Source: Asterias amurensis (lineage: Eukaryota; Echinodermata; Asteroidea; Forcipulatida; Asteriidae). Taken from it: a stretch of DNA of 64,000 nt. The DNA is taken from positions 12,231,391 to 12,295,390 of the forward strand of contig NC_092657.1 in NCBI RefSeq assembly GCF_032118995.1. Direction: 5' to 3'. The notes under the pieces were generated by a model, which was given only the letters and a program-made list of their open reading frames with translations, had not been told where the DNA came from and did no database searches. Positions 1 to 11,859 of the stretch are shown in pieces (within the stretch, counting starts at the first letter, position 1; each line of letters opens with the position of its first letter). The position numbers and the translations under genes were made by a program.

Positions 1-515
1 CCACGTAGGCTCAATGTCAATTGATGGCGTAATTCATGAGCCTAGAAGTATGACGTCAGATGTTCATATTGCTTACTCCATCATGTTCTGGATACCTTCA
101 TGGTCTGATTCTACGTTTTACCCCATCACTATATGTGGAGTTTGGCGAAAATATACGAACTTTTCGAGATTCTTGCAGAACGCAACTAGAATGGTGGTTC
201 AAATTTCAAAAGATACATAGGCTTGATATTTTACGTAAATATTGATGCCGTTGGATAACACATTAACTCAAGGACCAGAAGTAATAAGTCATTAAAGAAC
301 AATAGGTGCCCGTCGTTAACAGGTACTGGCAATTTTAATGGTGATTAAATTGGTATAGGATTGACTAAAAATAGTTTATGACTGTTTTTTTACCTTGAAT
401 TGAATAAAGGGACCGATTAGTTCTTGAGTCATTAGTCTTGACTGTATCACGCTATGACACAAATTTACATTGAAGCCAATTTGTGATGTCGCTATGAACT
501 CAAGGGCAAACCAAA
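1..515. repeat. Segment A of a local duplication; no gene
   Basis: Bases about 120-480 reappear in recognisable, diverged form at about 4250-4590. Shared landmarks in the same order are a TTTGGCGAAAATATA-like stretch, 'gttaacaggtactgg' and 'gtatcacgctatgacac'. Both copies are followed within about 40 bases by a TTAA-flanked MITE, so the MITE may have been present before the duplication. Short open frames here have no recognisable domain. Confidence 0.6.
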
Positions 516-519
516 TTAA

Positions 520-897
520 AGGCAGTGGACACTATTGGTAATTACTCAAAATAATTATTAGCATAAAACCTTTCTTGGTGACGAGTAATGGGGAGAGGTT
601 GATGGTATAAAACCTTGTGAGAAACAGCTCCCTCTTAAGTGCCATAGTTTTCGAGAAGGAAGTAATTTTCCACAAATTTGATTTCTAGACCTCAAGTTTA
701 AAACTTGAGGTCTCGAAATCAACCATCTAAACGCACAGAACTTCGTGTGACAAGGGTGTTTTTTCTTTCATTATTTTCTCGCAAGTTCGATGACCGATTG
801 AGCTCAAATTTTCACAGGTTTGTTATTTTGTGCATATGTTGAGATACACCAACTGTGAAGGCTAGTCTTTGACAATTACCAATAGTGCCCACTGGCT
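520..897 (+). mobile_element. TTAA MITE, family 1, full copy
   Basis: The copy starts AGGCAGTGGACACTATTGG and ends with the inverted form of it. Both ends are flanked by TTAA (516-519 and 898-901). The middle holds a hairpin-forming palindrome around 'gagacctcaag...cttgaggtctc'. There is no coding capacity, so it must have been moved by another element's transposase. I use this copy to define the plus orientation of the family. Confidence 0.9.
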
Positions 898-1280
898 TTA
901 ACACTATGCACGATTTCTCGCATGGTACTGTTAAGTGTTATTTCGTAAATTGGCTTCTCACATTTTACACAAAATTTGACATGCATTTCACAAAATAATT
1001 CCTTTTTAAAACTCTCGAACAACTCACCACTGGACAAAAACAAATCCACTGGACCTGTTATTTCAGTGTATCTTATACTGGGGCATTAGTCAACACCCCA
1101 AAGTGGAATCGCAGACTTTAGTGCAAAATTTAGTCTGGGGTTAGGGAAAAAAACTAGATAGTCTAAATTATTATAATGCACACAATCAAATCGTGAGTGC
1201 ACTTACTAAGCCACGATCGCACGTTGACAAACTATAGGGGCAGCGCTCTCCAGGGATTTATTAACATGTGAACTGTTTAA
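898..1280. other. Intergenic, nothing recognised
   Basis: No convincing frame, RNA gene or repeat was seen between two MITE copies. Confidence 0.5.
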
Positions 1281-1623
1281 AGACACTGGACAATATTGGT
1301 AATTGTCAAAGACTAGCCTTCACAGTTGGTGTATCTCAACATATGCATAAACAAACAAACCTGTGAAAATTTGAGCTCAATCGGTCGTCGAAGTTGCGAG
1401 ATAATAATGAAAGAAAAAAATCCCTTGTCACACGAAGTTGTGCGTTTTTAGATGCTCGACATCGAATTCGTGGATAATTACTTCTTCTCGAAATCTACGT
1501 TACCTCAGATGGAGCCGTTTCTAACAATGTGTTGTAATATGAACAGCTCCCCATTATTCGTTACCAAGTGAAGTTTTATGCGAATAAATATTTTGAGTAA
1601 TTACCAATAGTGTCCATTGCCTT
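1281..1623 (-). mobile_element. TTAA MITE, family 1, diverged copy
   Basis: Reverse orientation relative to the copy at 520. The left flank is TTAA (1277-1280); the right end reads 'ccaatagtgtccattgcc' followed by a degraded site. It is more diverged than most copies, which suggests an older insertion. Confidence 0.8.
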
Positions 1624-2079
1624 GAATACTTATAATTTTAACTGTATTTTCAAAACATTTCACTTTGGCCATACACTCTTCTTCACTTACTCTTTATACA
1701 ATCAAAATAGTAGCCGGTTACGCCAAACTTGAAATTTTTGGAATTTGAGGGTTAGTTTGGCCTAATACTTGCTATCGCATACCAACCTGAAATTTGGATT
1801 ATCTACATTATGGTTTACCACTTAGTTTGGTGTTATTTTGGTTTTCTGTCAACTGTCTTGTATGGAGTGTGAACCGACGTGTAGTGGATGCAATACGCCA
1901 CACCCCGATAGTCAACACATTCTTGTTTACTTTACGTGGATAAACCAATATGCCAAGTCACCGAGGGCGTTCAACCGCAGCAGTCTACCTGCAACCCATT
2001 CGTTATAATGAGCTTTTGCCCGGTTTTATATGCAGGGGTTGGTGTGGTTTTCATGCGTGACCTCAGTCTGAATATATAA
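1624..2079. other. Intergenic, nothing recognised
   Basis: AT-rich sequence without a defensible gene or repeat. Confidence 0.5.
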
Positions 2080-2560
2080 TTAGTCCGAAGGGCTTCTGCA
2101 ATTCAGTCTTTTTCGGCCTAATCTGAAAAGTATTGACAGAAACAATGTAGCAGCACATTGAAATAAAGAGCATATCTGTCCTTTTGTATGGAAAAAAAAC
2201 GGTGCAACATAAATTTCAAAGAGAAAAATGTTTACGTACGAAATTGCTCCAAAAGAAAGAAAACAAGTCACAGAAACACGACAGATTGTCCCGTTAGCAA
2301 TAGTCCAAAAAAAGTATGCATGGATTGATTAGTTAATATTCTTCCTGGAAATGTTATAAGCGAGACCGGATCGTACCTAGTCCAGTCAGGATACAGCGAT
2401 TTCAACCGGTAGTTCCAAACCCACGTTCGGTACGAAAACAATCAACCATTAAACAGGATGGTTTTCCTGCACGGTGATTGGCTGACGATGACATCATCCA
2501 TTGATGTGGCAGGTTGCTGTTTTTCGTGGGTATGGTGCCCCGTATATTGGGAAAGACGAA
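2080..2560. repeat. Segment B of a local duplication
   Basis: The landmarks 'atctgaaaagtattgacaga', 'gcatatctgtc', 'cttcctggaaatgtta', 'gcgagaccggatcgt' and 'cctgcacggtgattggctga' all recur in the same order at about 2935-4120. The copies are clearly homologous but diverged and differ by insertions. The 'gattggctga' piece contains an inverted CCAAT box, so the segment could carry promoter-like sequence; this is only a guess. Confidence 0.65.
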
Positions 2561-2620
2561 CAAAGCGGCAGGCGGCTAAAGAGACACTGCAACAATTATT
2601 GACTTAATTTCTAGAAGAGT

Positions 2621-2812
2621 AAAGGCCCGGTCACACAGACCCCGATAACGAGAACGAAAACGAAAACGATAACGATAAAAATGAACGCCCTCGATTGGTT
2701 GAATGAGCGTGGGCGTATTGTGCGTGGAGCAATTCAACCAATCGCGAGCGTGCCTTTTTATCGTTCTCGTTTTCGTTCTTGTTATCGGGGCCTGTGTGAC
2801 CGGGCCTTTAAG
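2621..2812. mobile_element. Short inverted-repeat MITE with AGGCCCGGTCACAC ends
   Basis: Both ends are inverted copies of AGGCCCGGTCACAC followed by a 'ccgataacgagaacg'-type stretch. The inverted arms are about 50 bases each around a GC-richer middle. The right flank is TTAA and the left flank GTAA, consistent with a TTAA target whose left copy has mutated. It does not code for protein. Confidence 0.8.
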
Positions 2813-2919
2813 CGAAAAACGATGTGTGTGGTCAGTCTACCCGGAACTCACTAAATTTCCTTTCCTTTAATCTGCAAATTATGCATCGGTTTTCGTGCGT
2901 GACCTCTGTGTGAAAATTT

Positions 2920-4130
2920 AATTGGTCAATTCAGTCTTTTTTCGGCCTTATCTGAAAAGTATTGACAGAAAATATGTAACAGTACATTGAAATGCAGAGC
3001 ATATCTGTCGTTTTGTATGAACAAAATTGGTGCAACTCAGATTTTAAAAAGAGAATTTTGTACAACAGGTTCACATTTACTAAATACAAAGTATTTTCGT
3101 TTTTAAGTTGTCTATAGAATGTTAAAATCATGCAGTTTGTCTTCATAAAATATTGCTTGAGTCGCAAAGTTAGAACCTGGTGAACTTAAAACAAAATGAT
3201 TTACTCTTTTTATTTATTCACTTTTTATAAAATAAATTCGCCAAATTGCGTACTCATACGTATTGCTGCATCATACCATGTAAACAAAATACGCACACCT
3301 TTGTATTAATAATTATGTACTTCACTATTGGGAAAACAGTTTAATTGTGGTTCGAATTGACATAATTTAGGTCAAGGAATATATTTGTATATCCCTTGTT
3401 CCTCAACCCCAGCCAATCTATCCCTTGTTCCTCAAACCCAGCAAAAAATATGAGGGGATAGAATTGTTTATCCCTTGCTCCTCAAACCTAGGCGAAAAGA
3501 GGAAGGGATTGATTTGTACATCCTTTGCTGCTCAAACCAAGCAAAGAAAGAGGAAGGGATAAATTGTTTTTCCCTTGGACTACAAACATGACAAAATGTG
3601 TGTTATATTGCCCAAAAATATCTGGAATTTATAAACTTTTTAACTGTTAGCTTAACAAAACTAGATTGATTTCTACAATCTGGAGCATGTTTTTCACAGT
3701 TAAGAGGAACAAATGGCTGCTTTAAAATCCTGTTTCGATTGAAATTTTCGGACTTTTATGACAATTTGAAGCAGTAAATTTGAATGTGAAAAAAAATGCA
3801 GTTAAATGTGAACCGGTTGTACGTAAAAAATACTACAAAAAGAAGAAAGTAACAAAAACACGACAAGTTTTCCCGTTATGAATGTCGCCAACAGTCCAAA
3901 ACAAAGTATACAAAAACGGATTATTTCATATTCTTCCTGGAAATGTTAAAAGCGAGACCGGATCGTCAGGATACAGCGATTTCCACCGGTAGTCCAACAT
4001 TACTGTTACGTAAAAACAACCGTTAGACACATGGTTTCCCTGCACGGTGATTGGCTGACGGTGACGCCATCGATTGATAAGGCAGCCTGCTGTTTTTCGT
4101 GGATATTGTGCCCTGACCGCCAAGCAAGCG
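2920..4130. repeat. Segment B', second copy, with a ~680-base internal insertion
   Basis: The left part (2935-3060) and right part (3845-4120) match 2100-2230 and 2270-2560. About 680 bases between them are absent from the first copy. That extra stretch includes the short tandem repeat listed at 3375. Confidence 0.6.
3375..3590. repeat. Imperfect tandem repeat, about four units
   Basis: Units of roughly 50-60 bases carry 'atcccttgttcctcaaaccc' and a 'gaggaagggat'-like partner. It lies in the part of segment B' missing from segment B. Confidence 0.6.
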
Positions 4131-4199
4131 TTAGACAATAACAAAAAGAGCCTGTCTAGCCTGAGCTGGCCCCCATTCAGTTCATACAGCACACGTAAG

Positions 4200-4600
4200 A
4201 TGTCTTCCAATTATTTGTCAACTGGTTATTATTAAACCCTACCCGATCGCCTGAGTTTGGCAAAAATATATAACATTTCCGAGACTCTTGCAGAAAATGT
4301 CTCAAATCGTGATTCAAATTTACTTCCAAAGATACGCTTGCTTGACATTTACGTAGAGTGATTGTACTTTTCAATAATGTCGCTGGTGGAACACAAATTA
4401 ATTCAGGTCCAGAAGTGCCGAGTCATTAGGGAACAATAGGTGCCTCTCGTTAACAGGTACTGGAAATTTTAATGGTGATTGTTTTCTTTCATAGGATTGA
4501 ACACCTGGAATTAAATGAACGAGCCGATTAAATGCAAACACATTAGTCTTGACAGTATCACGCTATGACACGAACTTACATTGAATCTCAAATATATTGA
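4200..4600. repeat. Segment A', second copy of the 120-480 segment
   Basis: It keeps the marker order of 120-480, including 'gttaacaggtactgg' and 'acagtatcacgctatgacac', and is followed by the MITE at 4634 just as segment A is followed by the one at 520. Confidence 0.6.
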
Positions 4601-4633
4601 TTCCATTGAAGAACCAACATTAAACCATATTAA

Positions 4634-4978
4634 AGGGACTGGACACTATTGGTTATTACTCTAAATAATTGTTAGCTTAAAAACATACTTGGTAACAAGC
4701 AACGGAGAGCTGTTGGTATTATAAAACATTGTGAGAAGCGGCTCCCTCTGAAGTAACGGTAGTTTTAGAGAAATTTAGAGTAATTTCCACTAAAATAAAT
4801 GAAGTTGATTACGAGACCTCAGAAAATTTTTCCAGGGTGTTTATTTCTTTCATTATTACCTCGTAATTTCGACGACCTACTGAGTTCAAATTTACACAGG
4901 TTGTTATTTTATGCACAGGTTGAGATACACTAAGTGAGAAGACTGTACTTTGAAAAATACCGATAGTGTCCAGTGTCT
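4634..4978 (+). mobile_element. TTAA MITE, family 1
   Basis: TTAA lies on both sides (4630-4633 and 4979-4982). The ends are AGGGACTGGACACTATTGG and its inverted partner. It probably descends from the same insertion as the copy at 520. Confidence 0.85.
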
Positions 4979-4982
4979 TTAA

Positions 4983-5570
4983 ATATAAATATATAACAAT
5001 ACAAACAGATAGATCTCTGAACTTCTTGCTTCCAAATAAATAGTGTTTGGGCCATGCTCCCTACCAAATCTAGCGAAGTACATGTAGAGCAAAATGTTGA
5101 ATCATTGGATGAGTGCAACAGTCAAGCTATAATCCCAACACAATGGACAGTAATCCGATTATGGCCCCTTTGTTCGGACTCCGGACGACCGGACAAGCTC
5201 AGCGCCCTGAAGCGTTTGAAGAACCTATCCCCCAATCGTCTCACAACTGCTGCTGAATCGTTTGCCACTGTAATCGTTTGACAATCGTGTCACGGTTGCC
5301 GAACCGGTCTTAAATGGACCGTGCGCCTTGCAACTAGAGGAATCTTGAACAAATAACTTCCATTTCTAAGTAGTTCATGGATTTACATTTAATTTAAAGA
5401 CAGAATGGGGATGTATTGATAAAAGCGTTCCAGACATACGCTTGTTTTAATCGGATGGCATAAAAACAAAAACAAATTGTCCAACCACTTTCTGGGTCAT
5501 GTGTTTCATTTAAGGAGAGTAGGTGACAATGTTTTTCTTTTCTCTGACAGAAGAAGTTTGGTTCCGTTGG
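4983..5570. other. Intergenic, nothing recognised
   Basis: A 75-codon open frame at 5054-5281 has no recognisable domain and I do not call it. Confidence 0.4.
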
Positions 5571-5652
5571 TTCTTCTATTTTTATTTTTATTTTATTTTA
5601 TTTTTATTGTTATTGTTATTGTTATTTTTTTTTTTTTTTTGGGGGGGGGGCT
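5571..5652. repeat. Low-complexity T-rich tract ending in a G run
   Basis: (TTTTA)n and (TTATTG)n runs merge into about 17 T and then ten G. The length of such tracts is prone to assembly error. Confidence 0.9.
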
Positions 5653-6525
5653 GCAAAGTGAGATGATACCAGTTACCTGAAGTCCAGTTATTCCAACCTT
5701 CCATTTAATTGTGTTGGTATCCCAACAATTGTTTTTGTACTAACAGTCTATGAAGTTGCGACTGTGCATCTTGTCGATTTTTCAAAAACAAACTTGTAGT
5801 TTTCAACAACCTGGAAATTTAGCCTGTGAGATTAACTGTTGTAATTTGTCCGACGTCATATTAAATAATGTATGTACTATAGTGTAAAGACTGTCACTTG
5901 TGCGGTAAACAAAACGTGAAGGTATGGATGCCAGCTATTGCACCAATTCTCGTGTTTTTATTAAATCCACTTTGCTCAACTGGTTTTTCTTAGCCGCTAG
6001 TGTAAATTGATCTGCTCTTTCAATTGTGTTTTCCATGCAGGAGACGATTGTAATGCAGTCGGCAAAACTACAATAGACCTATACACCCACAATATGATGT
6101 AGGAATTATGTAGCGGCATGGTCGATCGACCGGTAGGGGGCGCCACCGCGAGTCCCTATCTGCCCTCCAGCCGGTATGCATCTTCACCTTTGACCTTCAT
6201 TCATTTCACGTTGATATGCAGTCAAATTATACAGCAACATTACATGCAAGTTAATGCAAATGCATTCACGTGTACTGCTATATAGTACACACGTACATGT
6301 ACGTGGACGCAGCATGCAGACGACCGAAAGTAAACTTCTTGTATATGTTTTTGATTGGTCGTCAAAATCAAAACAAACACATAAATAAAATACGGTTGAT
6401 TTTAGTCACTGCATTTGTTTATTGATATCATTGTATCCAATGTAATCACTGTCTATATCATTGTGGATAAATACATGAGTCCGGTCTATGTTTGCGGCCC
6501 CTGCAGGCCGATCGGTAAATCTGGT
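5653..6525. other. Intergenic, nothing recognised
   Basis: A short GC-rich stretch near 6125-6180 stands out from the AT-rich surroundings, but no gene or repeat boundary could be defined. Confidence 0.4.
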
Positions 6526-6529
6526 TTAA

Positions 6530-6622
6530 AGGGAAGGTACAGTTTTAGTAATTGTCAAAGACCAATCTTCTCACTTGGTGTATCCCAACAGAAACATAAA
6601 ATAACAAGCCTGTGAAATATTA
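6530..6622 (-). mobile_element. TTAA MITE, family 1, fragment cut by family 2
   Basis: The fragment has 'agtaattgtcaaagacca...cttggtgtatc...aacaagcctgtgaaa' in family order and stops where the family 2 element begins. Confidence 0.65.
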
Positions 6623-7032
6623 TAGGTTTTCTCGGTCAAATTCGGCAAATGAGCAGCCAATTTCATTTCCATGCGTTCGAATTAAAGCTGTTTTGCCTCC
6701 CCAGTTGTTACTGCTATTCAAGTTCAGAATTCAGCCATTCAATTTCGTTTTGAGTTGAGTCAAATTCCTTTAGCACTTCGTTCAATTTAGTGTATCGTCA
6801 TTCTTTTAAGAGAATCACACGCATCAAGAAGTGTTTGCGAATTTGAATGCTGCTTTGATGAATTGTTAAATTGAAGGATTGTTTTGTTAAATCGAACGAC
6901 GTAACATTACATTCGACCAATCATAAAACGAAATCGAATGACCCTTTTCAGTGGCATTCGATTTCGTGCGAAATAGAATAGCTTGGTGGTTAAATTGGCT
7001 GCTCTTTTTCCGAAATTGGGTGAGAAAACCTA
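6623..7032. mobile_element. MITE, family 2 (TAGGTTTTCTCGG ends)
   Basis: The terminal inverted repeats read TAGGTTTTCTCGGTCAAATT and its complement, about 410 bases apart. A second copy at 34841-35249 is alike along its whole length. Both copies sit inside or against family 1 MITEs, so family 2 moved later. The TA at each end suggests a TA target, as in Tc1/mariner; this is an inference. Confidence 0.8.
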
Positions 7033-7272
7033 GTTTGTTTGGTATGTTGGTATATCCTGTGAGATTTTTTTATAGTTAAATTGTTTTCTGTTGCTGTACA
7101 AGTGGAATTTAAATTAAATGCATTGTTTTTACCTGATTAATAAGCAATTGAATTCAATTAAATTCAAAAGCCCAAGTGCAAGACAATATAATCATTGACG
7201 AACGAATTGTGATTTCAGGGAGGACAAGATGTCGAACCAATGAACTCTCTTTTACATAAGATTTTGCTTAAG

Positions 7273-7440
7273 AGGGAATTATTAGTATTATTAAGGAAAT
7301 AAAAGGGCAGCGACTAGTTTTTTCACGGTCATTTGAAACAGGTAATGTCAAATTTATCACACAGCAATTCGACCCTACAAGGTCTTAAACGGCCGTGAAA
7401 GAACTACTATATACCTTTTTGTTCCCATTTATAAATACAT
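7273..7440. mobile_element. Imperfect foldback element (AAAAGGGCAGCGAC arm)
   Basis: The arm 'ataaaagggcagcgactag...cacggtca' is inverted as 'ggccgtgaaagaactac...ccttttgttccca'. A longer relative of the same family is at 35443-35985. Confidence 0.6.
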
Positions 7441-7459
7441 GTTTGGATAAAAGGCTTAA

Positions 7460-7834
7460 AGGCAGTGGAAACTATTGGTAAGTGTCAAAGACCAGTCTTT
7501 TCACCTGTTGTATCTCAACATATAAAATAACAAACCTGTGAAAATATGAGCTCAACTGGTCATTGAACTTCCGAGATAATAATGAAAGCAAAAATACCCT
7601 TGTCACACGAAGTTGTGTGCGTTCAGATAGTTGATTTCGAGACCTCAAGTTCTAATTTAGAGGTCTCGAAATCAAATTCGTGGACAATAACTTCTCTCTC
7701 GAAAACTATGGCACTTATAGAGGGAGCCGTTTCTCACAATGTTTTATACCATCAACCTCTCTCCATTACTGGTCACCAAGAAAGGTTTTATGCATAACAG
7801 TATTTTGAGTGGTTACCAATAGTGTCTACTGCCT
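7460..7834 (-). mobile_element. TTAA MITE, family 1, full copy
   Basis: TTAA lies on both sides (7456-7459 and 7835-7838). Both terminal repeats and the internal 'gagacctcaag...gaggtctc' hairpin are kept. Confidence 0.9.
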
Positions 7835-7838
7835 TTAA

Positions 7839-8764
7839 TAAAGTAAGAAACTCTAAAATTTATCCGTTTCCGACGTGCTTGAGCTCTGTATTTCCGTTAA
7901 TACATCCATGGTCTCCGTATGTTGCATGCCTATTTCCGACAGTTTCCGGTTCCGTTCTTGCGAATGCGCGCATAGTCTTGGTGCAACACGTTCTGGTTTT
8001 CCTTTCACACACAGCGCGCGCGGTCAACTCACCGACAGCGTCTGTAACGCCCGTAACGAGACACGTCTTGCATCCAGACTAGCGCGGAATTTCCGCTAAC
8101 AACCGGTTAAAAACACTGGTCATTATCAAAGGTTTAAACTACCCACGTGAAGCGCTCTTCACAAACAGGAATAGCGAAACTGTCAGAGGTATTAATGAAT
8201 ATTGGTTTATTAAAACACAAACAAATATCGCAGCTACAAGTTGAATAGACTTTAAAATACAGATATTCTTAAAAAAATTACATGTTAAAAATAAAAGAAA
8301 AACCAATAGGAAATACAATTTGTTTTTATTCATTAAAAAGGCAAACTGGCTAGTGCCAGTGAAAAAAAAAATGATAAAAGAAATATGCACGGCAAGTAAC
8401 ATTAAAGGAACAACGGGAAGGGATGGGGACAAAAGGCTTACCAACTGAGTGAACAAAAAACAACAGCCATTGTTGAGTGCTGGGACATAGGATGGGATGC
8501 AACTATTTGTGTAACGACCAGTCCTACATTTTTGAGGGGCTTATTTTGTTTGCATACCGAAAGTTGTTGTTTTTGTTTTGGTGGGAGCCATTGCCTGTAG
8601 ATTCGAACAAGGTCTTACCTAAATGAGCCTGGATCAAGGCGCAACAGCCAGCCGCGACCTGCCAAATCCCAGTCCCCATCACTGAATTCCGCCAGCGCAC
8701 CCCCATACATAACACATTGCATATAATACGTGTACAGCGTATGTACACATCGTAATATGTACCA
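7839..8764. other. Intergenic; repeat fragment near 8140-8195
   Basis: At 8140-8195 there is 'cccacgtgaagcgctcttcac...ggaatagcgaaactgtcag', a piece of an interspersed repeat also seen near 24280-24335 and 36250-36300. The rest is AT-rich with only low-complexity frames on the minus strand. Confidence 0.5.
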
Positions 8765-8872
8765 TTTGTATGGTACACGTATGATACATGTACGGTACAC
8801 GTACGGTACACGTACGGTACACGTACGGTACATGTACGTACATGTACGGTACATGTACGGTACATGGGTACT
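8765..8872. repeat. Palindromic GTAC minisatellite, ~10-base period
   Basis: About ten tandem units are of the type GTACGGTACA or GTACGGTACAC. Each unit contains self-complementary GTAC and the array as a whole is near its own reverse complement, so all six frames stay open. That explains several overlapping open frames here, which are not genes. Confidence 0.9.
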
Positions 8873-9030
8873 TTCTAAGTAGCGCCTTGATGGTTTTGTA
8901 TCTGCCAACATTTAGGGCGGAGCTCATTATGCTAATGTTAATAATAATAATAATAGTAATAAGACTTGTAATGCGCACATATCCACCCTACTGGGTGTTC
9001 AAGGCGCAGAATGTTGACTAACAACCCGTT
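8873..9030. repeat. (AAT)n tract with a 'caaggcgc' repeat tail
   Basis: The pattern 'aataataataatag...aatgcgcacatatccacc...gttcaaggcgc' resembles the tail of an interspersed element. The boundaries are approximate. Confidence 0.5.
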
Positions 9031-9809
9031 CTCATTGGTTGTTTGTTGACCTCTAAACTCTCGCTGCTATGTCAATCACAACGTTCTGCAAGCACTCGCA
9101 CATGTGCTCGTCGACGTAAAAAAGCCGTGGCTGTTGCAAACAAAATTGACAATGGCGGCGGGCGAGGGAGAAATCCATACCCTAGTAAAATAAAGTGGTG
9201 TACTATAAGTTGCTGAAAATCACTGGCGTGTAACTTGCAACAGCACCTCGTAACACAACTACAGAAGCTTTCAAAAAGACAAAACAACCGCGTTTAATGC
9301 ATCACTCATAGATTTAGAAATAGAAGGAAGAAAATTACACCATACAGTGAGTGAAATGTGTTTGAGAAAGGTTAAAAAATAATCCAGGTGTCATGGGTTT
9401 TCGGCAAGATGGCTACTTGGTTGGAACTCTTAGATGTTGGGCATTTTATGACAGTACAACACACCCCATCCCCTTGAAGCACAAATACTTAATAACATTC
9501 GGTTTTCCCCCATTATAGACCAGATGAGATAAGAAACCCAGCTGTTTATTTTGTCTTTAATGTAGACATACTATTCATTACGTTTCTCGCGGTAAATAAA
9601 AGTTGGGGATCGAAAATAATGTCTTGGCCGAAAACATACAAGACGGTAGAAGATGGCGTGTTGCTGAACAACAACTACAAGTAAAGATCAATTACATAAA
9701 CTAACTCTTGCCATAATACACTACAACGTTACACTTATAGTAAAGCAGCTTCCAATTCATGGACAAATCTACCACCTACATTGTACTTATGATGCTAGTC
9801 CAAAATTTG
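9031..9809. other. Intergenic, nothing recognised
   Basis: No gene or repeat could be supported. Confidence 0.4.
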
Positions 9810-9996
9810 ACTCCCAAAAATGGTCGACCGTGTTAGTCGACGAGGTAAAAGGAAAACCGTGCAATTTCGAGGCATGTTTTTGTGGATCATTGTATTCTAC
9901 TTTTACAATATCTTTCTACCCATATGCATTTTATAAAAAAAACAGTTACAAACGCTTTTCAAACACCAACTCGTCAGATCCAAGGCAACGTGTTCC
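9810..9996 (-). mobile_element. TTAA repeat, family 6, 5'-truncated copy
   Basis: It ends 'ggcaacgtgttcc' followed by TTAA (9997-10000), the inverted form of the start of the copy at 59092. Relatives lie at 43935-44085 and 59092-59440. It does not code for protein. Confidence 0.7.
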
Positions 9997-10028
9997 TTAA
10001 ACACCGTACTGATTGAGCGAGGCTTGTC

Positions 10029-10195
10029 CGGCTCGCGTATTTTTTTTCCCAGGACGAACGTGGGCAATTAACATAAAATGTTCCAATTTAAGTAACGGCT
10101 ATTCAAATTAGAACAAATTTGACAGTTACTTAAATTGGAACATTTTATGTTATTTGCCCACGTTCGTCCTAGGAAAAAAAAATACCCCGGCAGCC
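10029..10195. mobile_element. Foldback element with GGACGAACGTGGGCAATTA arms
   Basis: A near-perfect inverted repeat with arms of about 70 bases. The arm is GGACGAACGTGGGCAATTA followed by 'acataaaatgttccaattt', inverted downstream after a loop of about 30 bases. The same arm core recurs at 18660 and 20470 (inverted pair) and at 37503-37652. Confidence 0.85.
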
Positions 10196-11637
10196 GTACA
10201 CCGTCCGGCAGCGCATTCATACCCCTTACACCATATAGAGGGACCAGATTTAGACTATTGAGTCACACTAACTCCAAAAGTTTGTTTTATTGTTGATTCT
10301 TGTTTTTTGGGTGGTTAATGATGACATATCCAAAATTGGACAAGGGTTTCAAGCCAGAAGTGACCTAATTTGCATAGTTAAATTAGGTGGTAATTAGTAA
10401 TCTTTAAGGTCAATTATCTTTAAAACTATTCATTTTATGGACAAGGTGAGTGTTAGGGGTGAATAGAAACCTGACCTTGAGAATCTAATTAACATATTTG
10501 TTTACTCGATTGACCCTTTCCAAATAACTAGGTTAAATATCAAGGGGGTTAAACATGCAGTTAATTGGTTTTCTGCACTCAAATGCATTGTACGTGGTAC
10601 CATGACAGTGTAATAAATAGTTAGTGAATTATTTTGGTTGAATAATTCCACCTAAGGTCAAAGGTCAACATGTCAGTAAAAAGATGCTCCCTAAACATCA
10701 CAGCTTGTTTCAAAGCGTTATATCATCCGAATGTGCAGACTGAAGTGTATCAGAAAATTTGCCAAAGTAGCTTCTCTAATAACCTCCAAGGTAGTTTGTA
10801 AGTACATGTATAGCATAATAACCATTGACGGCAGAGAGGACCTATGCTGGTAAATACCTTTTATTCTCAGTGGGAAAGTGTAAGGTGGATGGTGCTCTAC
10901 ATGGATACAATTCTTGTGAAGAAGATAACCACACAACAACAGTATAGTTAACAGTGCTCTCACCGCTGCTTACTCGCTGGCAGTTAGTTTTGCGCATGTG
11001 CGAAGTTGTTGACGAGCGCTCTCTTGAGTCAAAATCGTAAACAAAACATAGCCTTTCAACCGTTGAAAACGATCTGGGGTCATCGCGAATTTTGACCAAT
11101 TAAAAGCCAAGATGGAAAACTAAACATGAATATGCAATGAAGTTAGTTGCGATGGTCGGATTTTGAGTCGAATTGATCCTTCAAAATCTACGTAATGTGA
11201 ATTTTCTTGTTGAGAAATAGACCTCACACGTAAGAAATATATAACAACTAATGTTTTCCACTCAAAATTGAGAGAGCAAACCCTTTGAAAACAATTCCCT
11301 GTTTATTTTTGTAAAACATGACGACGCTCTGGTGAAGCATTTTTATCAAGAGTAATGTACACAAGCATTGGGCAATTGCGCTTTTTGTGACGTGTGCAAA
11401 CTGTAATAAACATTGTGCATTGTATGCGTTTGTTTAGTTTGTATGTGAAACATGTGGGCCGCGTCAGAAAAACGTTGGTGGAATCCCACTGATTTTAATT
11501 AATCCAGAGGGTTTGCTGCTATATAAACGGAATAATTTGATAGAATAATAATTTTCCTCTACAACAAACATTGTTTTAATATCAGGGAAATTCAATTTTA
11601 CTCACAAACGCCAATAAAACTCATCGTTAAAGTCATA
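10196..11637. other. Intergenic, nothing recognised
   Basis: About 1.4 kb without a defensible gene, RNA or repeat. The 80-codon frames on the minus strand near 10.7-11.1 kb lack any recognisable domain. Confidence 0.4.
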
Positions 11638-11762
11638 GAAACATGCACAAAACAGCGATGGGGTCACTGCTGTGAATAATTTATCTAATGTTGGACTCTC
11701 TGAAAATCTCGCGCATGCGCAAAACTATTTGGCACTCGATGTAGAGCTCTGAACAGCGGTGC
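11638..11762. repeat. 125-base block duplicated at 63199-63323
   Basis: The two blocks differ by a single C/T over 125 bases by eye and begin and end abruptly. It includes 'ctcgcgcatgcgcaaaac'. Such identity 51 kb apart points to a young insertion or a recent copy of one repeat. Confidence 0.85.
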
Positions 11763-11859
11763 TCTAAGGAAGTTAAATGAGGCATCAACAAGTGAGACAC
11801 ATGTTGGGAGGAACAGTGGGCAACACCTAAAAAGGTACCAGCTGGAGAGGTAACAACGA

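Noticed and set aside
8139-8456. A 105-codon hydrophobic membrane protein on the minus strand
   Set aside because: Low-complexity AT-rich sequence explains the Phe/Leu/Ile richness; no conserved feature.
8524-8978. Four overlapping 98-113-codon frames on the minus strand and one on the plus strand
   Set aside because: They are translations of the palindromic GTAC minisatellite, which lacks stops in any frame.
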